A stretch of 64,000 bases of DNA from Sipunculus nudus. Lineage: Eukaryota > Annelida > Sipuncula > Golfingiida > Sipunculidae. The DNA is taken from NCBI GenBank assembly GCA_026874595.1, contig CM049321.1:864479-928478 (forward strand), in the 5' to 3' direction. A program made the position numbers and the translations under genes. Positions 1 to 11,733 of this stretch are shown here, piece after piece. The notes under the pieces were generated by a model. It did no database searches. It was not told the origin of the DNA and was given only the letters and a program-made list of their open reading frames with translations. Position 1 is the stretch's first letter. Every line of letters begins with the position of its first letter.

Positions 1-600
1 TTGTAAGTCTTGTGAACTCGGACCTTGTTAAATATGTGTGAAATATTATATTGGATAATATTTGGTATCATTAATGTCCATTCCTTAATAGGAAGAGCAT
101 TTGAAAACATGGAACAGTCATATAAATATTAATTCTTCCGCTCATTTGGTTAATTAATATTTCTCTACCTCATATATGCCTGTTAAGTTAATCGCCGCAA
201 CACCACAAAATAGCATGGTGACCACTGAGGCACTGACTTCATTAATTATGCATGGATTTTGCCTATATCCTCACAAGGGCAAGTTAATCTGTTGGAAAGT
301 AGATATGAAAAGATTCATGAAAATCCATCAAACAGTTAATGGAAGGACAGACCCCAGGTATTCCATGATTAATGTCATATCATAATCAGGCTTTAAAAAC
401 ACAGGTACCTAGATTTTTTTCAGATCAGATGAAAGGTGCTGACATCACCTGTACAATACTGTATTCATAATTCAAAATAATGCTGTAAAGATGTTTTTCA
501 ATGCTTCATTAAAAAGATGAAGGCATTTGATCTGACATAAACCCAAAAATTCTGCCCACTATAATCCAACTCAAGATTTTAAAATAAACTAGACATTTCT
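1..600. other. Non-coding flank, no gene seen
   Basis: AT-rich sequence with no convincing exon. A 69-codon open frame starting at 176 lacks recognisable motifs and splice context. The stretch ends where the repeat-bearing element at about 620 begins. Confidence 0.5.
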
Positions 601-719
601 TGGCACCGCAGGTGCCAGAGTATCCCCAGGCATAGTAGGCCCCCCCCCTACAAGAACAGACCCCCATTTTTAGCAGCATATACTGACACTTGGCATATTT
701 ATTGTTTATTCCATCTAAC

Positions 720-3700
720 GATCCACAATCTTGTTGAAGATGTTGGTCCTGTGACCTTGATCTTTTTAAAGATGTGTCCTGTGACCTTGACCTTTGATCT
801 CATAACCCCAAAATCAATTTGGGTCTTGCTTTTCCAATGGGACATATGCAAGTCAAGTTTGAAATCTATACATCAATAAAGCAGGAATTATCATCCAGAA
901 ACTTATTTTTGGACAGATGGCTCCTGTGACCTTCACCTTTGACCTTGTGACCTCAAAATTGATAGTGTTCTTCCTCTCTTGGCAGGAGAACTATATGTGT
1001 AAGATGAAAGATATGAGATGAAATGTTTGACTGAAAATGCATCCACATCTTTTTAAAGATGTGTCCTGTGACCTTGACCTTTGACCTCATGACCCCAAAA
1101 TCAATTTTGGTCTTACTTTTCCAATGGGACATATACAAGTCAAGTTTGAAATACATACATCAATAAAAGCAGGAATTATCATCCAGAAACTAATTTTTGG
1201 ACATATGGCTCCTGTGACCTTCATCTTTGACCTTGTGACCTCAAAACTGATAGGGTCTTCCACTCTTGGCAGGTGAACTATATGTGCAAGAGGAAAGATC
1301 TGAGATGAATTGTTTGGCTGAAAATGCATCCACAATCTTTTTAAAGAGGTTTCCTGTGACCTTGACCTTTGACCTCATGACCCCAAAATCAATTTGGGTC
1401 TTGCTTTTCTAATGGGTCAATAACAAAGCCAAGTTTGAAATCCATACATCAGTAAAAGATGGAATTATCATCCAGAAACTAATTTTTGGACAGATGGCTC
1501 CTGTGACCTTCACCTTTGACCTTGTGACCTCAAAACTGATAGGGTTCTTCCTCTCTTGGCAGGTGAACTATATGTGCAAGATGAAAGACCTGAGAAGAAA
1601 TGTTTGGCTGAAAATGCATCCACATCTTTTTAAAGATGTGACCTTGACCTTTGACCTCATGACCCCAAAATCAATTTGGGTCTTGCTTTTCCAATGGGAC
1701 ATATATAAGTCAAGTTTGAAATCCATACATCAATAAAAGCAGGAATTATCATCCAGAAACTAATTTTTGGACATATGGCTCCTGTGACCTTCACCTTTGA
1801 CCTTGTGACCTCAAAATTGATACGGGTCTTCCACTCTTGGCAGGTGAACTATATGTGCAAGATGAAAGATCTGAGATGAATTGTTTGGCTGAAAATGCAT
1901 CCACAATCTTTTTATAGAGGTTTCCTGTGACCTTGACCTTTGACCTCATGACCCCAAATTCAATTCCGCTCTTGCTTTTCCAATGGGTCAAGTACAAGTC
2001 AAGTTTGAAATCCAAACATCAATAAAAGAAGGAATTATCATCCAGAAACTAATTTTTGGACAGATGGCTCCTTTGACCTTCACCTTTGACCTTGTGACCT
2101 CAAATCTGATAGGGTTCTTCCTCTCTTGGCAGGTGAACTATATGTGCAAGATGAAAGACCTGAGATGAAATGTTTGGCTGAAAATGCATCCACATCTTTT
2201 TAAAGATGTGACCTTGACCTTTGACCTCATGACCCCAAAATCAATTTAGGTCTTGCTTTTCCAATGGGACATATATAAGTCAAGTTTGAAATCCATACAT
2301 CAACAAAAGCAGGAATTATCATCCAGAAACTAATTTTTGGACATATGGCTCCTGTGACCTTCACCTTTGACCTTGTGACCTCAAAATTGATAGGGGTCTT
2401 CCACTCTTGGCAGGTGAACTATATGTGCAAGATGAAAGATCTGAGATGAATTGTTTGGCTGAAAATGCATCCACAATCTTTTTATAGAGGTTTCCTGTGA
2501 CCTTGACCTTTGACCTTATGACCCCAAATTCAATTCAGGTCTTGCTTTTCCAATGGGTCAAAATCAAGTCAAGTTTTGAAATCCATACATCAATAAAAGC
2601 AGGAATTATCATCCAGAAACTAATTTTTGGATATATGGCTCCTGTGACCTTCACCTTTGACCTTGTGACCTCAAAATTGATAGGGGTCTTCCACTCTTGG
2701 CAGGTGAACTATATGTGCAAGATGAAAGATCTGAGATGAATTGTTTGGCTGAAAATGCATCCACAATCTTTTTATAGAGGTTTCCTGTGACCTTGACCTT
2801 TGACCTTATGACCTCAAATTCAATTCCGGTCTTGCTTTTCCAATGGGTCAAATTCAAGTCAAGTTTTGAAATCCAAACATCAATAAAAGAAGGAATTATC
2901 ATCCAGAAACTAATTTTTGGACAGATGGCTCCTGTGACCTTCACCTTTGACCTTGTGACCTCAAAATTGATAGGGTTCTTCCTCTCTTGGCAGGTGAACT
3001 ATATGTGCAAGATGAAAGATCTGAGATGAAATGTTTGGCTGAAAATGCATCCACATCTTTTTAAAGATGTGTCCTGTGACCTTGACCTTTGACCTCATGA
3101 CCCCAAAATCAATTTGGGTCTTGCTTTTCCAATGGCACATATATAAGTCAAGTTTGAAATCCATACATCAATAAAAGCAGGAATTATCATCCAGAAACTA
3201 ATTTTTGGACATATGGCTCCTGTGACCTTCACCTTTGACCTTGTGACCTCAAAATTGATAGGGGTCTTCCACTCTTGGCAGGTGAACTATATGTGCAAGA
3301 TGAAAGATCTGAGATGAATTGTTTGGCTGAAAATGCATCCACAATCTTTTTATAGAGGTTTCCTGTGACCTTGACCTTTGACCTCATGACCCCAAAATCA
3401 ATTTGAGTCTTGCTTTTTCAATAGGACATATATAAGTCAATTTTGAAATCATTACATCAATAAAAGCAGGAATTATCATCCAGAAACTAATTTTTGGACA
3501 GATAGCTCCTGTGGCCTTGACCTTTGACCTTGTGACCCCAAAATTTATATGGATCATCCATTATTGGCAAGTGAGCTATATATTCAAGATGGAAGACCTG
3601 GGATGAAAGTTTGGCTTAAAATGCATCCAAAGTATCTTTTAAAATGCCAGTCCAGTGACCTTGACCTTTGACCTCATGACCCTAGAACCTATAGGGTTCT

Positions 3701-3735
3701 TACTTTAGTGGTGGGCCATACATAAGTCATGTTTG
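720..3735. repeat. 288-bp satellite array, about 10 units
   Basis: The landmark GTGACCTTGACC recurs at 781, 1068, 1356, 1638, 1927, 2208, 2497, 2787, 3076, 3365 and 3655, giving spacings of 281 to 290 bp. Each unit has two receptor-like blocks, TGACCTTGACCTTTGACCT and then, about 145 bp later, a TGACCTTCACCTTTGACCTT block, separated by conserved filler (for example ATCATCCAGAAACTAATTTT). The first and last units are the most diverged, as expected for an array homogenised in its interior. Short open frames on both strands repeat with the unit and are not genes. Confidence 0.9.
1069..1095 (-). promoter_or_regulatory. Nuclear-receptor half-site cluster (example unit)
   Basis: On the plus strand TGACCT occurs at 1069-1074, 1075-1080 and 1082-1087, then TGACCC at 1090-1095. 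Read on the minus strand these are AGGTCA half-sites spaced 0, 1 and 2. The pair 1075-1087 is a perfect DR1 (AGGTCA A AGGTCA), the type bound by HNF4, RXR heterodimers and COUP-TF. TCAAGGTCA is the extended half-site of ERR/NR5A receptors. Most units of the array repeat this block. Binding is predicted from sequence only. Confidence 0.45.
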
Positions 3736-4273
3736 AAATCCATATGGCTATCAACACTGGAGATATCATAAGAGGTGTGTGATTTTCACCATATATGGCA
3801 ATATTCAAGGTCAAGGCCACTATCATAGGAAAGGTCATGACCCCAATTTAAATAAGCATCATCCCATAACCCATACCTATGTATATGCATAATATAAAAG
3901 AAATCTGTCCATTAGTTTTTGACTTATAATGCTCACAGTGCTGTAAGGTGGCAATTTAGGGGGTATTAAACGGCACGAAAACAAGTAAAGAATAATAGGT
4001 GGCGCCACCAGTTTCTGGAACATGACAACCCTATCCATGATCTTCCATCAACTTGATTTTGGGATAAATCCATGCAAGATTTCTTGAGATATTAAAGAAT
4101 TTGTGTGATTTTCCCCAAAATTGGACCTATTCAAGGTCAAGGACACTCTCCTAGTAAAGGTCATGACCTCATTTTAAATAGGCGTCGTCCTCTTATCCAT
4201 ATCTATACATATACCAAGTTTGGTAAAGTTCCGTGAAATATTTTTTGGGTTATCGTGCCAACAAGATTCATAT

Positions 4274-4321
<48 letters not shown>
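4274..4321. repeat. (GCG)16 trinucleotide tract
   Basis: Sixteen uninterrupted GCG/CGG triplets lie about 40 bp from the terminal hairpin of the element that carries the 288-bp array. It is a pure GC island in AT-rich surroundings and is not in an open reading frame that looks coding. Confidence 0.95.
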
Positions 4322-4322
<1 letters not shown>

Positions 4323-4379
4323 GACCGGTATGAAAACATAGTATCCCCCGACTTTGTCTGGGGATACAATTAACCTTGA

Positions 4380-6236
4380 CAGGAATATGAACTGAAGTAT
4401 TTTACAATTAATGTTATTTCAATGTCTGCTTAAAAATACAACTCACAGATAAGTTGACAACTGAAGAATGTTTGACAATATTTATGCCAAAATATACCTG
4501 GCATAATCAAGTATAACACAATATTTCAATTATTTATTGTAAACATAGGCAGCTGTTATTTATATAGGTACAATATCAGGATGTCGCCTTGGCAAATTAA
4601 CCCATTTTCAGTACCTGTATTTCATTACAAGGACTTCAGTAAATTCCATCATTTTCTTACAAACAGGTGCAACTTCCTGTTGGTAACAACACACAAATGT
4701 GGTTTTTGTAAACAGCTAAAAAATTTAACCTTTTTGAAGCTTACACATTGATACTCTCTCCACAGGAAGTGACATATAATCTTACAACACAGCCTCGCAC
4801 TTAAGTAACTCCACAAAAACAGGTCTGTGTAAACACCAAGACGTTTTAAAATGAGCAAAATACTGAGCCCTTCTACTAGAGTTTCGTGACCAGAGATTTG
4901 TAACTAAGCTACTCCAGTGAAGCTTCCCACCCCTTTATGAGAAGTTTACATACACACTCTTTCTGACTGAGGTGGCCACAGGGATTGTTTCTCCCACATT
5001 AGGCATTACTAACTATCAGGGATGGGGGAGCTTACTGCAGCATACAGGCTGGTCTGTTTGGAATTAGGCTAGGGAATATATCACATAGGCTATAAATATT
5101 TAAAGGCATGTGATACTGGTGCTGGCTACCTAGATTTGATATATATATATATATATTAATTAGGTTCGTATCAATTAACCCCCGGCCAATGCAGGAAGGG
5201 GAGACTTAAAGGGGGGTAATGAGTGTATTTTTATACTAACATTTTGGTAAAAACAATTCTGTTGGCGGACCTACCTTCTCCCTAAAGGACAAAACCATCA
5301 ATTTTACGGTTTTTTTTTCTCTCTGCCATTTTTGTTTAGAAAAAGATTTTTTGTGTCCTATTCTGAATAATAGGGGAGGTGTCCAGTTATCACATGAAGA
5401 TGGCATACATGTACATTTTTTTTGTTTCCACAAAGTGGGAGGACTGTCTAGTATAAGTTAATATTTCCTATCTGTACAATCAATTAAAAACTTCAGTAAC
5501 CCCCCCCCCCCTTATCAAAGCATTATATGCCTTCATGGCCAAATGATGGATTCATACAGAAAATTGTAATATGAGAAACACAACCAATTAGAATTAAAAC
5601 CATGTCACTTTTGTCAAATCCAATTAACCTTATTAATTGATAATTTCTGACAACACAAAACTGCAGATCAAAGCCGTGCAAAGCTAACGACCTTCCCCCC
5701 GGCCAATGAAGTAGCATCTGTGTCTGTGACAAACAGCCTGTGAAACCGACTAAGCACAGGAATGTAAACAGTCACGGTCAGTCCCTGCTGGCCTCCAGAA
5801 AACAAGCCATTCCTCGAGTTGACAGAAACCCCAACTGGCAGCGTGATATCCAGCGGTGACCCCCTGAGCGGTCACTGACACGCCGTGACGAATTGTGACA
5901 GCCCCCCCCCCCCCCCCCCCCCCCCAAAAAAAAAGAAAATATTCGTTTGTACTAATTAAACAATTAAATGTTCGGCGTTGGTTTTACATACGGTTACTGC
6001 GGATGGATAGTTATGTTGTACGAATCCTATGTCAACTGACATTTGCAGGACCATCCATTTCCCGCGGTTGGCCTCGTTTGCAGGTCGGCCGTATTTTGTA
6101 AACAGTGATTAAACCCTTGCCACATGGCCGAACCAAAACAATGTGCAACTCGACCAAATTTCAACATGAGCACGAAAAACTGCTAATTAAAACACTTATG
6201 AGGTTTATCTAGTTGGAAGTTAAGTTTAATTGAGTT
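4380..6236. other. Non-coding; probable intron or 3' region of the minus-strand gene at 6.4 kb
   Basis: No confident exon was found on either strand. The stretch contains a TA tract (about 5139-5157), a C10 run near 5501 and a C22 run followed by A9 near 5903. Because the exon at 6245-6425 is read leftward and ends in a splice donor, this region should be intron of that gene, but its next exon was not identified. Confidence 0.4.
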
Positions 6237-6244
6237 TTACTCAC

Positions 6245-6425
6245 CACAAACACTGCAGTTGATGCCGCCACCGAAGTCGTCGCATGCTTTGAGCACATTG
6301 ATAACACCACCAATGTCGAGGGACTTCTCGTCTTGGTTCAGAGTCCCAAAAAACCGCTGCCGAGTGGAATCGAGGCGTGTGCGTTTGGGACGATGTGCAG
6401 GGTATGGCCTGTTGTCCACCTCCAT
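6245..6425 (-). CDS. First coding exon of an unrecognised nuclear-type protein (partial)
   Basis: Read on the minus strand, the ATG at 6425-6423 opens a frame beginning MEVDNRPYPAHRPKRTRL and ending ...GGGINCSVCG at position 6245, followed directly by a consensus donor GTGAGT (6244-6239). The 181-nt exon gives 60 codons plus one base. RPKRTRL is a plausible nuclear localisation signal, and the closing CSVC could start a zinc-binding motif that continues in the next exon. An in-frame upstream ATG at 6503 exists; I prefer 6425 because the protein-like sequence begins there and 6503 lies close to the promoter elements. The promoter carries CCAAT and E2F-type sites, which suggests a cell-cycle or DNA-metabolism gene (inference). 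I do not recognise the family. Confidence 0.6.
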
Positions 6426-6552
6426 GACTGTCGTCTTAAAAATCTGCGCTGAGCGTGTGTTCTGTGAAATTAACTGAGAACTTCCGCCAAGTTTGTTGTG
6501 CAACAGCCCGCATCACAGCTGATCTCATTCACAGTCGTGAAGCCCATGAGTG

Positions 6553-6679
6553 ATTGGCCAATCGGCGCGGAGCTAGACCACGTGGGTCGAATGTTTGGCT
6601 GGGTTATTATGGTCACGTGGTATAGGAAATGGCGCGAACAACTGTATTTATAGTAAGGTTGTAGATATTTGGCGGGAAA
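6553..6679 (-). promoter_or_regulatory. Candidate promoter: CCAAT pair, two CACGTG boxes, E2F-type sites
   Basis: Upstream of the minus-strand exon lie ATTGGCCAAT (6553-6562, a palindrome carrying CCAAT on both strands), CACGTG at 6579-6584 and 6614-6619 (USF/Myc-type E-boxes), GGCGCGAA at 6631-6638, and TTTGGCGGGAAA at 6668-6679, which matches the E2F consensus closely. The cluster spans under 130 bp in otherwise AT-rich DNA. The same block could drive divergent plus-strand transcription, but no plus-strand exon was recognised to its right. Confidence 0.5.
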
Positions 6680-7062
6680 GCAGCAGTGGGTGACAGATGC
6701 GGTACGCTTGTCCTTACACAAGACCATTATCGCGGCCTAATCAACGAAAATTCCAGTGCTACGGGGATCACACAGATACTTTTCATCCATATGACCGCTC
6801 GCATTGTAACTGGCAAGGCATTTCAGCGGTGTTATATAGAATTTCAGAAAATGCTCAGTAATTATAGACCTATATGCAGACCTACTTTTCAGGTATACTG
6901 TTCGTCTTGTGAATGTAAGGTGAATGGGGATGATTTTTGTTACATTTCGGTAATTTTTTGGTGAACTAACAGGTGCGAGATGTTAAGCTCGATTTCAGTT
7001 AAGAGGCTATTTACAAGAGTGAACTTCTAATGTGTACACATGACAAAGATTGTAACTACGGT

Positions 7063-7065
<3 letters not shown>

Positions 7066-7136
<71 letters not shown>

Positions 7137-7137
7137 A
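7066..7137. repeat. Compound (CT)n(TA)n microsatellite
   Basis: A CT tract of about 17 copies runs directly into about 19 TA copies. A second compound tract of the same design lies at about 7956-8019. Pure TA tracts occur at about 7750-7797 and 8144-8192. Confidence 0.95.
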
Positions 7138-7746
7138 GGGGTGTAACAATACATCGAGGAATCAATTCATTAAATTGCAAGCCCTCGATTAAATTGTAGG
7201 CCAATTTTTTTATTTATTTTGCATGTACCACCCTGAAGTTCTCTGTGGGCTCTAAAATTTAAAAGAGCAGTTCGTGATGTCGCATCTCTTCTTCGCGTAT
7301 GTGTATATGTACGTGTTAACGATTAAATTTATGAGGCCTCATGTTTAATTTAAAGTCTAAACATAGACCTGTGTATGCATGTGCGTATACACGTATATCT
7401 AATTTTGATATAGGCTGTAATCAATATTCTTGGGCCACAGGGGTCCCATGCATTTTCGTAACTCATAACTGTTTTGCGTTGATAAACCGTGTGAATTAAT
7501 ATGGACGTAATTTCAGCGCCCAGTTTGTTTAACCTTTAGCTTGCAGTAAAGCACTCATTCATGGGTCTTATTAAATGACAGAACAGAACCTCTAACGTAA
7601 AATCTGCATGCTTCAGGTATATTAAGTCTATACTTATTCTGCTTTGACATACAATGCTAGTATAGCTGCAGCCTATTAACTCCCACATTCGGTTTGTGTG
7701 CTTTGTATACGGTTTTCAGTGCAGCCACAAAATATCGGCTTAAGTA

Positions 7747-7798
<52 letters not shown>

Positions 7799-7951
7799 CA
7801 TTTGCTACATGTATAAAGGCCTATCTATATAGGGAATAATTTAAAAGACATATATCTGTTTCATATTTTTTTTTTTGTCATTCAGCCTTGAATGAAATGT
7901 CGCCAATAATCGTATATATCAATTAATCTTCTTGTATCAATTATCCCCCAT

Positions 7952-8021
<70 letters not shown>

Positions 8022-8138
8022 AAGACAAAAAAAACTATTCCAGTTAATTAACTAGAAGCCAAGTATTTTCCTAACAAATTTAGGATATACTTGTTACACT
8101 GAACTGAACCTAATTGACCAAGATTATGATACTTTTAT

Positions 8139-8195
<57 letters not shown>

Positions 8196-8551
8196 AGTTA
8201 TCATGGAACAGGGGGCTTGACGGTTAAGAGGTATATAACTGCATCATTATTGTTTACATACATAGGCCCAGATATTATTCAATTAAGGCAAACAGCTGCA
8301 TGGGAAACATTGTGCAATTTATATAATATGTGCATGAATAAATTAAAAATACAAGTACAATTGAAATATTATTTATATATTATGATTGATTATATATATA
8401 TACTGCCATATATAATACCAGATGTATAGATACAAAATAAACTGAGGTGCAACTATAACTGTTCAGTAATGCAATTTATCATGAAAACCAGCCCGAAATA
8501 GTTCATATAAGCCTATATATATATATGAATTAATTATTGGCCATTCTACTT
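7138..8551. other. Microsatellite-rich non-coding stretch
   Basis: No gene was seen. The region is dominated by TA and CT/TA tracts; open frames over them (poly Tyr-Ile) are artefacts of the repeat. Confidence 0.6.
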
Positions 8552-9612
8552 TAAGGCCGTGTCACACTGTTTTGTGTTTGGCTATCGAGTTATGGCGAGT
8601 TACAACACTTATCAACTCGCCAAGTGTCACGTAAGACTCGAACCGATATTTGTCTTCATGTCAACAGAAACATTACTCGCCATGCGGCGCCGAGATTTTT
8701 AAAAGGTTTAAAATTCTCATGCGAGTTTTCGTCTCGTACATTATGTCAAATACATGTTGAGGGCGTGTCGCCAAAACCCGAACACACGTTGTAGACATGA
8801 AGTCACTTGTCGCCGATTCTCGCAGTCGAAAGAAAAAAAAATCGCCGGGTATGCTAGGAGTTAGGTGGCGAGTTCGGGATACATGAATTCAATGAACACG
8901 ATATCTGCTCGACATGAAGCGAGTTTGTACGACTTCTCTTCAACATCCGTAGCAGTTTGTTCTGTTCTGTTCCACATGTTCTCGACATTGTTATGAGTTG
9001 GGGCGGACAGTGGCGACACGCTATAAAAGGTGGATTTTGACAATCCCTTCTCTGGAAGATTACAGCATTCCTAGATGAGCCATGACTATATGCAGTTTTC
9101 ATCTATATACATGCAAGGAAATCTTGAGACTGGTCCAAAATTGCGGAACCACCCATCCGGTTTATACCCAAATTGCCATATGCTGGCCTCACTCGTACAG
9201 TACTTATATTACAATCGTCGTAACTCGTCATAAACTCGTGCATATGTTGCCTTAACTCGTGTAGACTCGCCCAAATTCGTACATTGTCGTTTAAAAAGAC
9301 TAAAAAGACAATCGTACAGTTTCCCGACACCCCCCCCCCCCACCCCTTGAGCTGAAACATCTCTCCTGTTATCTATTTCTTTTCCCATATAATCGTAATT
9401 AATTTTGATTTTTCATATTTCTTTTTTTATTCCCTAAAAATAAGATTATTAATTTACCCACATTATATAACTTTCCAATTCATAAGTTGACGATTTAATT
9501 AACAGCTTTGTGATTTACTCCACATTAAGATATATAGCATCCAAATATTCCTATAACGTGTCTTTCCGTTATTACATGCATGCACAGTGCTGGGTCATGA
9601 CACCGAGGAACC

Positions 9613-9897
9613 CAGGGGCGTATTCATAGGGGGGGGGGGGGGGGCGCAGAGGGGCGCGCGCCCCCTAAAATTCTGCTAACACTTATACCAGTCAACTACT
9701 GGCAAGTGTTATGTTTGTTAACTTAAATTTATTTAATGTTATTATAATTGAGTATGCACATACATAGATATAAAATATGGCGTTTAAAGTATAAAAAAAA
9801 TATTTTCATTTTTCTCTATGGGGGGTTATGGTAATGTTATTCTCCTTTGGAAAACAAAGAAGACAAACAAGAAAGATCTTGTCTGTAATGTAAATAT

Positions 9898-9943
<46 letters not shown>

Positions 9944-11016
9944 TATATAATAATGTATATTTATTATCAGTTCTAAAGGTTCCTATTGACCTAAAGAGAA
10001 ACTAGTTTTGTTATATTTGTTGAAATTTTGTGAAGAAAGATATTGTTCCTAATGTAAATGTAAAGAGTGTCAGACTCTGAAAATTTCTAAAAAAATTTTA
10101 ATAAGTAAAGGGATTATATACTTACACATTTCTCTCATGTTTTTTACTCTCTCTTTTCTATTTGTTTGTGTGCAGAAGTGAAGTCTCCAGTGATTGTTCT
10201 GTAACATGATGGTGGATGGCCAAAAACTGTTAAAAAATCAATGCAAGCTATTTGTACTTTCACTAGACGCTTGCTATGCCTCATTTTCAAAATTTACCCT
10301 GGAATACACCACGAGACTTTATGAAAGCTTCCGTTTTCTTGATTCTGGGGTAATTAAAATCACATCTAAATACCCAGCTACTGTCACTGGAGCCAGATGG
10401 CCAGGCTTTATGTCAGGAGCTGCATTTTCAATAATAATATAAACCTGAAAATGATATGCAAATAACAGTCAATGAGTATTTTTTCACTTCTAATATTTCT
10501 TGTGTTTATGTACTTTAATTACCTCAGGTCAAACTATCTTTATTTCTTTTTAACTCCAACTGGCTATAATTCGAACTTAATTTCTGAAAAAATAATTTAT
10601 CTACGAAAACCTATATTATGGAATTCATTATCAGAAGCTCTACATGAATAGATGTAGTATCCTTTGACAGATTCAGTGACATATAATAGTTAATCCATTT
10701 CGGTTCTTTTACATGTGTGCTGACCATCTTCTACTTAAAAGTTACAATTAAGTTACAACACTACACTTATTGATGCACGCATTTTTCTGTTGTTCAAATA
10801 ATTTTTTTTAAATGTTAACATTTAAACAACTTGAACTAGATACCTTACAAAATTACATATAATAATCATAATAATTTAGCACGAACTAACAACATTTGAT
10901 ATGTTTAGTAGGAGACAATTTAACAGCCACGCAGTGTGTTCAAACAAGTTTAAATATGATTGCTTCCTACTAAAAGGGCTTTGTGGAATATCAATATTAT
11001 TTTAAAAGATTTATTA

Positions 11017-11092
<76 letters not shown>

Positions 11093-11175
11093 CATGTTTA
11101 ACAGACGCAGAACAGCCCCCTTTCCCGACTTTTGTGCTGCGCCCCTTCTATTTTCAAATCCTGGATACGCCACTG
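9613..11175. mobile_element. Nested element with CAGNGGCGTATYCA-type inverted ends
   Basis: CAGGGGCGTATTCATAGG at 9613-9630 followed by a G run is matched in inverted orientation by CCTGGATACGCCACTG at 11160-11175 preceded by a C-rich stretch and GCTGCGCCCC. The inverted similarity continues a few bases beyond these points (GAGGAACC versus GAGGGAATC), so exact ends are uncertain. CAGTGGCGTA-type termini are common in hAT-like elements, but no 8-bp target duplication is visible here. The interior has TA tracts (about 9899-9941 and 11022-11090) and no recognisable transposase; the 82-codon frame at 10194-10442 has no motif I know. Confidence 0.4.
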
Positions 11176-11177
11176 GA

Positions 11178-11315
11178 TTCCCTCGCCTGTGAGTGAGCCA
11201 CAACCTTCCCGTTAGCCTAAAGAACTAATTAAGCCTGGGTTGGGGTCGACCGTGAAAAATGTCACGGCTCCTTGGCTGATACTCGAACTCACGACCTGTG
11301 CGCTGCATGACTTGA
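11178..11315 (-). repeat. tRNA-derived SINE fragment
   Basis: On the minus strand, GGTCGTGAGTTCGAGTATC (about 11298-11280) resembles a tRNA B box. It is followed by a TTTTTCACGGTCGACCCCAA-type body and a GTGGCTCACTCACA end. The same body occurs at 18130-18300 on the same strand. The A-box half is not clearly preserved, so this copy is degenerate. Confidence 0.45.
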
Positions 11316-11560
11316 ACATGTTAAAATTATTTTAGTGATATTTCGCAAGTTGTAAACATAAATGCGCACTTTCGCCATTGACAACAGCTTATTTCCTAAT
11401 TTTGAAGAAATATAAATAATAAAGCCGGCCACTCGTTAATATACCCCCAATCCCCCACCTCGTAAAGTTTACGTTATGCAAAATCATTGACGAAATAGTA
11501 ATCAAGAAACCAATATTTTTCGTATGTAGTAAGGTGCATATCTAAAAAAATCCCAATCCG

Positions 11561-11620
11561 GGCAAACACCCGGACTCCTCCCTATCCCCGGTTCCTTTTG
11601 AAACGAGCAGGTTGGTCTGA
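11561..11620 (+). repeat. 60-bp exact duplication, copy 1
   Basis: The 60 bases from GGCAAACACCCGGACTCC to GGTTGGTCTGA are repeated without a mismatch at 12178-12237, 617 bp away. Copy 1 is inside the 8.55-11.92-kb element and copy 2 outside it. Confidence 0.9.
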
Positions 11621-11677
11621 GGGGGACACCCCATCTACCTGTAAGTAATTTCAAGGAAAACATGGTGAAATAGATGA

Positions 11678-11680
<3 letters not shown>

Positions 11681-11730
<50 letters not shown>
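11681..11730. repeat. (AT)n microsatellite
   Basis: About 25 uninterrupted AT copies, inside the right part of the 8.55-11.92-kb element. Confidence 0.95.

Positions 11731-11733
<3 letters not shown>

Larger units (their letters stand above)
620..4367. mobile_element. Tandem-repeat-bearing element with GTATCCCC inverted ends (candidate)
   Basis: GTATCCCCAG at 620-629 is matched in inverted orientation by CTGGGGATAC at 4358-4367. The 3' end is itself a hairpin: GTATCCCC at 4341-4348 pairs with GGGGATAC at 4360-4367 across an 11-nt loop. Between the ends lie the 288-bp array, a degraded 3' part with two related blocks (about 3760-3900 and 4090-4250), a GGTGGCGCCACC palindrome (3998-4009) and a GCG tract. 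Tandem-repeat-bearing non-autonomous elements with short inverted ends are known in bivalves (the pearl and Helentron-associated types). That this is one of them is inference, and no target-site duplication was identified. Confidence 0.4.

Noticed and set aside
720-3735. Open frames of 60-97 codons on both strands
   Set aside because: They recur with the 288-bp unit, overlap each other and have no independent coding signal.
5895-6101. Proline-rich open frame
   Set aside because: The proline run comes from a C22 homopolymer, with no splice or domain evidence.
6686-6964. 92-codon plus-strand frame next to the E2F-type site
   Set aside because: No recognised motif or splice junction; kept only as a possible divergent transcript.
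10983-11203. Tyr-Ile repeat proteins on both strands (also 19196-19464 and 31541-31834)
   Set aside because: They are translations of TA microsatellites.
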